Shown here piece by piece: positions 35,701 to 47,700 of a stretch of 64,000 nucleotides of DNA. The stretch spans positions 6,448,001-6,512,000 of the forward strand of contig OV277864.1 in NCBI GenBank assembly GCA_922989275.2, in the 5' to 3' direction. Source of the stretch: Gari tellinella (lineage: Eukaryota > Mollusca > Bivalvia > Cardiida > Psammobiidae). The notes beneath the pieces were generated by a model. The model was not told the origin of the DNA. It searched no databases and worked only from the letters and a program-made list of their open reading frames with translations. Made by a program: the position numbers and the translations under genes. Each line of letters opens with the position of its first letter. Within the stretch, counting starts at the first letter, position 1.

Positions 35701-38700
35701 AGTTAATACATGTTAAAATTGGCATATATCAACATACAAGGGTCAGTATATTACACTAACAGCAGTTAATTGTTGAAATTATTATATATCAATATACAGG
35801 GTCAATGTCAATATATGACGCTAACAGCAGTGAATACATGTTGTTAAAATTGGCATATATCAACAAACAGGGTAAGTGTTTTACACTTACAGCAGTTAAT
35901 TGTTGAAATTATTATATATCAATATACAGGGTCAATGTCAATATATAACATTAGTACAGCTATATTGAAATTGGCATATATCAACATAGGGGTCAAGGTC
36001 AGTATATTAAACTAACAAAGGTTAGTTGTTGACATTTGCAAAATTTTATCCCGTCAATACAGCCTCCGGTGACATAGTAAAAGTGTAGCATAATAAACCT
36101 AGGTTTACATGTATCTGTATAGTAGGTGTATGACTAAACCGGACCTACACATGTATTTAACTGGTAAATGTAGTGGACATTGTTCATTCTTTCAAACTAA
36201 TTGAGTAGGTCTAGTAAACTTGCAGACACGGATGATATAATTAATATGTTAACTATAATTAGTCTTTCTATTAAACCGAACTTAAAATGAAAAAACAGTT
36301 GGTCCGAGTCGGATTCGAACCTACAATCTCATCGAAGACGAGCGACGCTTGCAAAGATTTAGTAGCAAATTTCGACATAAACATCAGAAAAGAAACTGTT
36401 CCAAAACAAGGAACGCCGTTGAAGAGCAACGCGAAAACTGGTGACAATTTGCAGTCGAATCGTTTTTAATTTGATCTGTTGAGATGAAGCGTAAAGTATT
36501 GTCCATTGAGTTCAAATGTATAAGTTTACAAATTTGAATCGACTCACTTTTCCAGTGTATTTCCATTTTTTTTCACTCTAATTAAGCGTTTTGTTGTGGT
36601 CATTTTTCTGCTGGGTAGCCTAAGATTAACTGAGCGTAGTTCGGCTAGAGCGGTTATTGATTTTTATTTGTAAGTCAGAAATTACGTGAAACGTGTCATA
36701 CCGGTATTTAGTGTTAGTGTAAATTTGAAAGTCCAAAATCATTCAGTGAAGCTACATGTAAGGTACTGGTCAGTCTATAACATTACCAGCACTTAATACG
36801 GTAGTTGAAACTGGCATATACCAACAAACATGGTCATGGCATGGTCAGTCTATTACATTAGCAGCACTTAAAGCCGCATTGTGTTTTTGAGAAACCTGCA
36901 TAAAACGGTTGTTTGGGGTCCCATTTGAACTACGTGGGACGTGATTTTTTCACAAAAAACGGCTTTATCTAAGAAATTCGCTTTTTAGATTTTATTTATA
37001 ATATTTTGGTGCTGCACAAATTAAGAAGCCTCCCTTGTGAATGGAAAGAAGGACAACTCTGTAAATACAAGGCTCCAGATAACGGAAGTATTTCGAAAAC
37101 TAAAATCTTTATTTCTGCTTTTAAACACAATGGTGTCATACTCATTAAATGTGTCTCGAAGAGACCGTTTAATCAGTAGTAATACCACAGCATTCGGTGC
37201 TGAAATGAGTGAGAAAATGTTAGATTAGTTCAGATTACTCCCACTTACATGTGTGTCTGGAGCACGCGGTTAACCCTTATTCTTCTGCACAGACGTCTGC
37301 TTTGACATTGTCGTCTGCAAAATTTGTTCAGTTTAGATTTATGCATAGTTTTAATTGAACAAACCTTAAGACGAGTGTCAAGCAGTTTGGATCCAGATGA
37401 GACGCCGCATTACGCGGCGTCTTTCTAGATTCAAACAGTTTGTAAACTCCGTAAAGTTACGACCAGTAGGCACAGGGTTAAACACTATGAGTTCCAGTGA
37501 CAACGTGTGAATATTATTCACGGTGGGTAAGAGATTAAAAAAATTACGGAGAATCTATACCTTGAGCTTGCTGAAAATGACTGTTTCAGCCTTGTCTGCT
37601 CTCTAACTCAAACACTTCTTTTTTATCTTCACCAATCTTGCTACAAATGTTTATTAGTATAGAATCTAGGTAAGGTTCAATAACTAGCAAAATCGCATAA
37701 GGCATGTCTGAGTTATTGCCCTTGAATAATTAAAAAATGACTGTTTCAACATTTTCTGCTCTCTAACACAAACACTTTTTATTGGATCTTCACCAAACTT
37801 GCTGACAACGTGTATTGGTATTAAATCTAGGTCAAGGAAAAAAATCGAATACAGTTGAATGTAAATCCTTCAAGAGGTAAAGGAGAAATAGAGTGCATGT
37901 AGTCATTTCTTACTTAACTTATTACCAACACGGCTAAGATGAAGCACATGAAACCATTGACCAAATATTTGGCTAAAAATAGAATTAAAACTGGTCCTTT
38001 TACAGAGTGGACAGGGCAAAAATAAGGATAAAATAGCAAAGTTTTAGTCATTCAAGGGCAATAACTCCAACATGCCTTGTGCGATTTTGGTAGTTAAGAT
38101 CATTGACCTAGATTTAATATTAATAAACATTTTCAAAAAGTTTGGTGAATATCTGATAAAAATTGTATGTGTTAGAAAGCGAAAAATGCTGAAACAGTCA
38201 TTTTTTAATACTTAAAGGGCAAAAACTCAGATATGCCACATGCGATTTTTGTAATAATCAAACTAGACTTAAATTTTATATATTCAAACATCTTCATCAA
38301 GTTTAATGAATATCCGATAAAAACTGTATGTGTTAGAGTGCAAAAGTGACTGAAACCGTCATTTTTCATTAATAAACAGGCAATAACTCAGATATACCTT
38401 ATGCGATTTTAGAAGTTATCAAACTGAACCTTGGTTTTATATCAATAAACATTTTTCAGCAAGTTTGGTGAAGATCCAATAAAACGTATTTGTGTTAGAG
38501 AGCAAAACTTGCTGAAAGCAGTCATTTTTTAATACATAAAGGGCACAAACTCAGATATGCCACATGCGATTTTAGTAATAATCAAACAAGACCTAAATTT
38601 TATATGAATAAATATTTTCAGCATGTTTGGTGAATATCCGATAAAAGCTGTTTGTTTTAGAGTGCAAAAAAGACTGAAACAGTCATTTTTTTTATTAATT

Positions 38701-41700
38701 AACAGGCAATAACTCAAAAATACCTTATGCGATTTTAGTAGTAATCAAACTAAACCTTGATTTTATATCAATGAACATTTTCAGCAAGTTTGTGGAAGAT
38801 CGGATAAAAAAAAGTTGAGTTAGAGAGCGGACAAAAAAGTGTGATAGTCTAACTGACTGATGGATGGACGGGCGGAGGTAGATACGGTTGCCCCCAGTGA
38901 AGTTGATTTCGGCTGTATCACGTGATACTAAGCCGTGTGGTAATGTTTATGACAGACGTTCTTTTTTCGGGTTGTTATGATTTTAAATCGCCCTTTTTGG
39001 TGAATTAGGTCCGTCTTCATCATTTCATAGATCAGTTTGGCCCATAAGAGTGTTCAAACATTATTATTAACCGTTATTGTATTTCAGGCATTAAGAAAAG
39101 GTCTGAAAACACAATGGGACTTTAATACGGTAGTTGAAACTGCCATATACCAACATATATGGTCATGGTATGGTTAGTCTATTACAATAGCAGCACTTAA
39201 TACGGTAGTTGAAACTGGCATATACCAACAAACATGGTCATGGTATGGTCAGTCTATTACATTAGCAGAACTTAATACGGTAGTTGAAACTGGCATATAC
39301 CAACAAACATGGTCATGGCCTGGTCAGTCTATTACATTAGCAGAACTTAATACGATAGTTGAAACTGGCATATACCAACATACATGGTCATTGTCAGTCT
39401 ATTACATTAGCAGAACTTAATACGGTAGTTGAAACTTGCATATACCAACATACATGGTCATGGCATGGTCAGTCTATTACATTAGCAGCACTTAATACGG
39501 TAGTTGAAACTGGCATATACCAACATACACGGTCATGGCATGGTCAGTCTATTACAATAGCAGCACTTAATACGATAGTTGAAACTGGCATATACCAACA
39601 TACATGGTCATGGCATGGTCAGTCTATTACATTAGCAGAACTTAATACGGTAGTTGAAACTGGCATATACCAACATACATGGTCATGGTATGGTCCGCTT
39701 ATTATACTAGCAGCACTTAATACGGTAGTTGAAACTTGCATATACCAACATACATGGTCATGGTATGGTCAGTCTATTACATTAGCAGAACTTAATACGG
39801 TAGTTGGTACTGGCATATACCAACAAACATGGTCATGGCATGGTCAGTCTATTACATTAGCAGAACTTAATACGGTAGTTGAAACTGGCATATACCAACA
39901 AACATGGTCATGGTATGGTCAGTTTATTACATTAGCATAACTTAATACGGTAGTTGAAACTGGCATATACCAACATACATGGTCATGGCATGGTCAGGCT
40001 ATTACATTAGCAGAACTTAATACGGTAGTTGAAACTGGCATATACCAACATACATGGTCATGGTATGGTCAGTTTATTATACTAGCAGCACTTAATACGG
40101 TAGTTGAAACTTGCATATACCAACATACATGGCCATGGTATGGTCAGTTTATTATACTAGCAGCACTTAATACGGTAGTTGAAACTTGCATATACCAACA
40201 TACATGGTCATTGTCAGTCTATTACATTAGCAGCTTTTAATAGTTGAACTTGGCATACCAACATGCAAGGTCAATGATAGTATCGTGTTTCCATCGCTGA
40301 AAAACTTGCTAATGTACTCGTAGAAAAGTCCCATTCCGTTCATTTGAGCTACAGAACCCTGAAATATAAATGAACCGTGCCATGCCGAAACCTGCCTTAT
40401 TGCATTGCAACATTGTACATATCAAACACCGTTGTCAGTCGAGGCTCCGTATCTGAGTTTAGTCTACACTGCCAAATACCGTATATAATACAGCTACATA
40501 AAATGCTTTTGATACATATGTGTGTCAAACAGTTTAGATCAAGGCCAGCTGCCGTGTCTTTGATGCGGCAACTGGCCTTGATCTACACTGCTTTCAATGC
40601 AATAAGGCAGTTTTTCTCATGGCACGGCTCAAATACTGTAAAACATCTCTGTTACGACAACAAACTTGTGTTACGTTTAAGGTGTTTAAGGCAAGTGACT
40701 GCTTAAAGCAAGGTAACGATTAAACAAAAAGCTCCTTCTAGCCTTCTTTTTTATTGGCCGAAGTATATTATTTTACTTACATTTAACTTCTTAACTTTAT
40801 GACGAAATCATAAGTATTTGTACAGCGATTGTTTTATCATGATCAGACGCCGTGTACAGTGGAGAATCTGTTATTCTTTCCCAATAAACGCGTTTACGCT
40901 AAAACTATTATTTGCAGTGCAAACAGTTTGGAGCCAGATCAGACGCCGGGTAACCCGGCGTCTGATCAGGCTCCAAACTGTTTGCCACCAAGATAAACAT
41001 GAAGTATTAGAATTGTCCAAAAGTTGTACTTTTCTACGTTTTAGTGCTTTGCGTTTGCGTACGTTTGCGTTTAAACGGGAAAGAATAACAGATTATCCAC
41101 TGTACGTCGTGTCTGATTACTTTTCTGCAAATAAAGTACTCCCTCCCTTCAACGAACAACAATTCTTTCTCTACAATAATGGTTGCCGCTGTTCCCTAAA
41201 CAAGACATTTAAGTCTAACCATTTCACAGCTGCAATATCGTCTGCTTACAATTGTCGTCTGCCTTTTTCTCTAGATTATGCATTGGAAAGTTTGAAAGAA
41301 GAAACATAAAAACGAGTGACAACCCGTATGAAACTAGATCAGACGCCGGCTTACGCAGCGTCCGATCTGGGTAAAAACCGTTGGAAATGTTCTCTAAGGG
41401 TAATAATATTCCCTCCCAATAACAACTTCCTCCGAACAACACACTAAATATTTGTCTCTTATTGTGTGTTGTTTTAGAGAGTGAACACTGTACACCATCT
41501 GATTTTAAGTCTGGCTAAGAGACAAGAAAATGCACAGTCATGCTAATTTGAGAACAATATTGATTTCTATTTAAAGGGAAAGCATAATTGCCTAACCATC
41601 TTTAAAAATGATTTTTGTAAAACTAATGACCCAGTTCATGTACAAACACTCTATCACGCCCCTCAATTGTGTTGATTATAACAAGCCTAGAGAAGGGGAT

Positions 41701-44700
41701 TGCTTAAAGCATTATTTTTATTTTCACCTTGCTTTTAGCTATCACATGTCTTTCATGCAATCAACTAGCCTGTTTTCGTGGTCGTTATAGAGGGGATTTA
41801 CTGAACTAAACAATATATGTTCATGTATTAACAAATTCATGTGCCTTTAGGTAATATCTTTAATAAAGTATTAGGTTCCAAACTTTTAACTTATAAAGTC
41901 ATTAAAATGCATCATCAGAAATATTTGCCACATCCTACAATGGAGAAAACGTTATTCTTTCCCCAATAAACGCGTTAACGCTAAAACTATTATTTCAATT
42001 ACAAATAGTTCGGAGCCAGATCAGACGCCGGGTTACCAGGCGTCAGATCAGGCTCTAAACTATTTGCCACTCAGATTAAAATGAATAGTCAAAATTGACA
42101 AAAAATGCATTTTTCTACAATTAAATGCGATGCGTTTGCGTTTCGGTTGAGTTTAAACGGGAAAAATAACGTTTTCTCCGCTGTATCAGATTGTGATTTA
42201 AAGCAGGCTTATCTGCTTTTCTTTTCAACCTGATTTAAGTGGTCATATGTCTTCAAGACTAGAAATAAGGTATGGATCATTGTGTTAAGTTGCATCTTGA
42301 AACACGTTCTTACATTACAAAGTGTGTACACAGCGCACCAGTAAACACTGTTTGTATATAAAAAAAAAAATTTTCACCTGGCAGGGCGGAGCTAACCTTT
42401 GGCAAAGATAAACTAATTCACTTTTGATTTAGGGGTGTTAGGTATAGTTCCGTATAATATCGTCATTGTCCGATACGCTCAACATGGAGACACACAATTT
42501 ATGCGTACATCCATATCCACGTGAAAATGGTATATACATTGATTCCTCTCTACAACAACACCCAACGGGTGACAAAGATTGCGTGTGTTGTTCGGAGGGA
42601 GTTGTTATAAGGAGATAAAATTAAGATTTGGCTTACATTTGCAAACAGCTTGCAAATCAGACGCAGCGTCACGCTCCAAAAGTTGATATGCAATGGTCCG
42701 CATTGAAACTCCGCCCTGTCAGGTCAATAAAATCGGCCTATACGGTATTGTAGTCTTCGACTTTCCAATTCGTCAACAGTAAAATGTTCTTATTCCTCTC
42801 TCAGTCCCGAACCCAATGCAGTTCTATATAAATTCCAACACCAAAAAAAACAAAATGGACAGTTGCATTATCATATTTTTTCGCTGTCCATGCAGGGCTA
42901 CCATAAGTTGCTAAAAAATCCAAAGATTTCCAAATTTTCAAGCTCGATTTGAAGAATCGTACCTTAAACCCTTTTGCTGCCAGGTTCATAAAACTAATGT
43001 TATTATACAAACTGTTTAGATCCAACTCAGGCACCGCGTCACACAGCGTCTGATCTGGATCTTAACTGTTTAGCACTCATGGTAATCTTTCCTAGGTAAA
43101 AACAGCATACAAATGCAAGTTAATAAAGTAAGAGCAGAAATCCGAAGACTTTGGAAAAAATCCGTAGGTCCGGATAAATTAGGAAAAATCCGAAGATTTC
43201 GGAAAAATCCGGAGATATGGCAGCCCTGTCTCTGTAGTAGAGCATATGTTGAAGAGAAACTCTTTTTTGCACTTAGTGCTCTTTCGCCTTTTAACCGCTC
43301 TTTCTTGTAACAAGTCCTCTCGAAAACCGGATCGCGATTTGCGAATATCGACTTTGCACTTTCCTACTTTCAATTCACTTTGAATTTTCGAGTCCATCTA
43401 AAAAAAGATCGAAAATTCAAAGTCGATTTTCACATTCTTATTTTGGAGTTTGCTTTGGGAATTCAAATAGAACAGCATTGGCGTCTGGAGGGCTCAGGGA
43501 TGAGAAAGGAATGCAAAAATCGACGTTGACTTGTGTATTGTCCTACTCATTGTTTTAACCCTTATCCTGCGGTGATATCGTCTGCTTCGGAATTGTCGTC
43601 TGCAAAATTTTTTAAATTTAGATTGATACATTTTTTAAAGTAAAGAAACCTAGATATGAATGTCAAACAGTTTGAATCCAGATCAGACGCCGCGTTACGC
43701 GGCGTCTGATCTAGATCCAAACTGTTTGCAAAATTCAAGAAAGTCGCGATCAGCAGGCAAAGGGTTAAAATGTTGAAATATTTCGAATGTTGAAAGTTGC
43801 CTCAGAATTTCTTACTGTTTGTCACCGACCAGAACTAAAGGAACTCCCTTTGTACCCTAGCGGCGAAACCTATATGTCCTTTGCCAACAGTTTGAACAAC
43901 TATTGGGTATCGCATCATGCGGCGTCTCATTAGGATCCAAACTGTTTGACATATTGACTATATTTTGAAATTCTTTTTTTCTTTTTTAATAAATGTAGCA
44001 AACAAAAATATTACTTAGCATTCACAGAGTTAATAGCGTTTCATTTACTACGTTTGCTAACAGTACGCAGACACTGATCGTAACGTATAATTCTAGATTT
44101 CAAATCCTTGTTTGTCATACTAAATACAGCGTTCCCTCTCTACATCGGCACCCAACGGGAGACACAATTAATGTGCGTTGTGCGGAGGGAGTTGTGATAG
44201 GGAGGGAAAATTAGAAACAGCTTGAATTCAGATCAGACGCCGCGTTACGCGGCGTCTGATCTGGATTCAAGGTTTTTTGTCACTCGTCATAAAGTTTTCT
44301 TCCTGTCAAAATGTAAATTACTTTACTTTGAGAAAAAAGCAGACGATAATTCTAAGCAGACGACATTGCAGCCGTGAAAATGTTGGACATAATTATCCTG
44401 TTTAGGGAACTGCGACAATGGTAGTTGTAAGGAGGAAGTCGTTGTTTGGAAGACGTTGTAGGGATAGAGCACTGTATCTCATTAAATCACGTACCGCTCG
44501 GGCTATGCCTAGTTTCAATCCCAGGACCATGTTTAGTTCCTTAGACTTAAACCACCGGACTGTCATATTGGTTGCAGCAATGCCTAGTGATATCCTTAAA
44601 GAAAGTACAGCAAAAACTATCTTTACAATATCGCTAATTGATTGTATGAAATACATGTGACAGCTTAAAGCAGGGAGACAGTAAAACAGAAAGCTGCTTA

Positions 44701-47700
44701 CGGGGCTTTCAGTTTTACTGTCACCTTGCTTTAAGCAGTCACCTATTTTACATGTCTAATACATGTAGTTTACACAAATAAGTGATCGCAATAGAAAGCG
44801 TTTACAAATTAAACAGTATATTTGATTATGTTGAAGTGTTATACTGTATTAAGATTCTAGCCTACCCGTATATCATCCTGCCTAGACACATGACCCAGAA
44901 GCTGTTGACTAAAGCGCCAAGGGCAAATATTGCCTGAAACAGATAACAACAGTATACATTTGTTTCATAGGTACTGAAGGAACAAATCATTGACCCGACG
45001 TATCAGGGAAGACATTGAGAACTGTTGTCAAGGTCTTCCATACTACCGAGTGACAATGATTTGACTGTTCCCGAAGTAACTATCAAACAAATGATTTATT
45101 ACCTGACTATCTAAGACTGGTTGAATGACTAAATCTAAATCTATCTAGATATACTTATTATACTGCAAAGTAAATTCCTTACGTTTCATTGGTCAACGAG
45201 CCCTAGACGTAATCCCATGTACCCTGTGAGCTGACAGGGTACATGGAAATGCAGCTGTTTTCATTGGCTGACAGGTCCCTGAGTGTTGATTTGCAGAAAA
45301 TAAGATGGCCGATTGCTCGACAGAATTGAGTGCATTCAATCGTGCATCCTCCGTTTTAATTCCATTTCGGCTAAGAACCAATCGGTGTTTGGATCTTTCA
45401 GCAGTCGCATTATTTCTGGGAAAGTTTGACGTCGAAGTATGCCGAGTATGTCCATTTTTCTTTTGAATAACAACCATCAGACTGAACGACATGACGTCAT
45501 TTACGCTCAGCGTTATCTGCTTTGGCGAGATTTTGTTATAGTTTATTATGAGCGCTGTACACGACAAATTCCGAAATATTTCGTTTGAACAGTGAAAACT
45601 TTGCAGTATAATAAATTCGTTATACAGTTTCTTCACTGTGTACATTAGGATTTTTTCCCGGCTGGTAAAATCATGTAACCCTCGCCTAACGGCTCGGGCA
45701 ACATGATTTACCTCAGCCGGGAAGAAATCCTCATGTACACTGTGAAGAAACTGTATAACTAATATTATTATACTGCAAACTAAATTCCTTACTTTTCATT
45801 GGTCAACTAGCCCTAGACGTAATCCCATGTACCCTGTGGGCTGACGGGGTACATGGAAATGCAGCTGTTTTCATTGGCTGACAGGTCCCTGAGTGTTGAT
45901 TTGCAGAAAATAAGATGGCCGATTGCTCGACAGAATTGAGTGCATTCAATCGTGCATCCTCCGTTTTAATTCCATTTCGGCTAAGAACCATTCGCTGTTT
46001 GGATCTTTCAACAGTCGTGTTATTTCTGGGAAAGTTTGACGCCGAATATGCCCATTTTTCATATAAATAACAACGTCAGAAACATATGACGTCACAAGTT
46101 TACGCTCAACGTTATCTGCTTTGGCGCGATTTTGTTATAGTTTATTATAAGCGCTGTACACGACAAATTCCGAAATATTTCGTTTGAACAGTGAAAACTT
46201 TGCCTAACGGCTCGGGCAACATGATTTACCTCAGCCGGGAAGAAATCCTCATGTACACTGTGAAGAAACTGTATAACTAATAATGAACCTGCTTTGAGCA
46301 AAACGTAATCAGATTCTAGAGATGATTTTATATTTTATCTTTATTAAATTGCATACAACAACTGAATGTGAACATCACTGTGTTGTGAAAAGATTTCTCT
46401 ACTATATTCATTTTTTTCAATTACGATTGAAATAATTATTGTTTCTTATTGACTAAATTGATTGACACTTAGTTTGGTTTTCAACATTACGTCATGTATG
46501 ATGGCATGACCTCATTTATGTTGTAACGTAATAATTTGTTTTTAAAAAATGAAGATGCTAGATCTGCAAGCGGTTTTATCAATCTTATTCCGAGTCACTC
46601 TTAATACTAGATCTAGATCATTATGCTTAAGAACAATCTCAAACTCAACTCAAACTCTTTATAACCTTGGTGCTAGTTTTGCTTTTTTGTCTCTTTAAGA
46701 TCATCATCTAGCTCCCTGTTGAGTTGTGGCCCAGCTGGTATACAGTGAAACCCCTCTAAACCGGACATGTGTGGGGACAACAAAAATGTCCGGTTTGAAG
46801 GGGTTTCCGGTTTAGAGGGCTTTTAACTTGTTTCTAGTATGGAAGATAGCTGACCACTTGAAGCAGGTTGAATGTAAAGCAGACTGCGCCTTAAGGCGCA
46901 TTCTGCTTTACTTTTAACCTGCTTTAAGCTATCATCTGATAGAATGTACAAACAATTTTCTTCAGTGTTATTAAAACCCAAAGACGTAATAAGGCGTGTT
47001 GATGGTGTAATTGGTAAAAATAAAAAGGATTGGAAACGGGACCAAAGCTTTTGTCCGGTTTACAGAGGATTCCGATATTAAGAGGTTCCGGTTTAGAGGG
47101 GTGTTTCACTGTATCTATATAAGGTTACAGAACCCAAAATGATACACGAAAATAAACACGAAGCCATGATAGTTTATTACTTTGCGAAAAATATAGAGTG
47201 GAGCCTGTGTAGGGTGTTACAATTGACATTTTCAATTTGAAATTGACGCAAATTATATGAATCATATCCTTTCCACGCCCCTAACATACAAACACGTTTT
47301 GACGTTTATGGCATAGTTTGGCTTCTGTTGGAAGACTTTTCTAAAAGGTCTGGTTGGGCTCTTCCTAATTCTTGAATATCATTGATCTCCTGCATAATGT
47401 GACACTTTATGGCAGCATGGATCTAGACACATATTGGCAAGATTGGAAAAACGCGAATGCCAGAGGAGCCGAAACTGTCCATCTTTCTACATGTATTTTC
47501 GTTTTAAAATGTACGCGATCTTTTGGTCAAAAACCAATATAATAGCTCTCATGGTGAAATTCAGTAACACTGACATATCAAAAAGCTCAAATTGAGCACA
47601 AACTGAGCTCAGAATCGGTTTTCTTTTTGTTTTTTAACTAAATGGCGCAATGTGCAAAACTTTCTAATTTTAGCGCGTCCTAACAATAGATTGTTATTTT

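Larger units (their letters stand above)
36775..40258. repeat. 75-bp minisatellite, split by T2-right
   Basis: Units with TAATACGGTAGTTGAAAC, TGGCATATACCAACATACAT and GGTCAGTCTATTACATTAGC step by 75 bp at 39126, 39201, 39276 and 39351, and later at 39646, 39721, 39796 and 39871 onward. There are about sixteen units right of T2 and one to two left of it. Because 75 is a multiple of three, a 193-codon frame runs through; it is not a gene. The last unit overlaps the end of exon 5. Confidence 0.95.

Noticed and set aside
37926..37972. Exon-like stretch as an MFSD1 exon between exons 5 and 6
   Set aside because: Exon 5 joins directly to exon 6 in phase with matching protein sequence. Including this stretch would shift the frame, and it lies inside T2-right.
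39359..39940. 193-codon open frame
   Set aside because: It lies wholly in the 75-bp minisatellite; the unit length is a multiple of three, so one frame stays open. The protein is a 25-residue repeat with no other support.
45193..45645. 150-codon minus-strand frame
   Set aside because: It is repeated, with breaks, in the second X copy and at 23 kb, and shows no known domain or splice context. Treated as a repeat reading.
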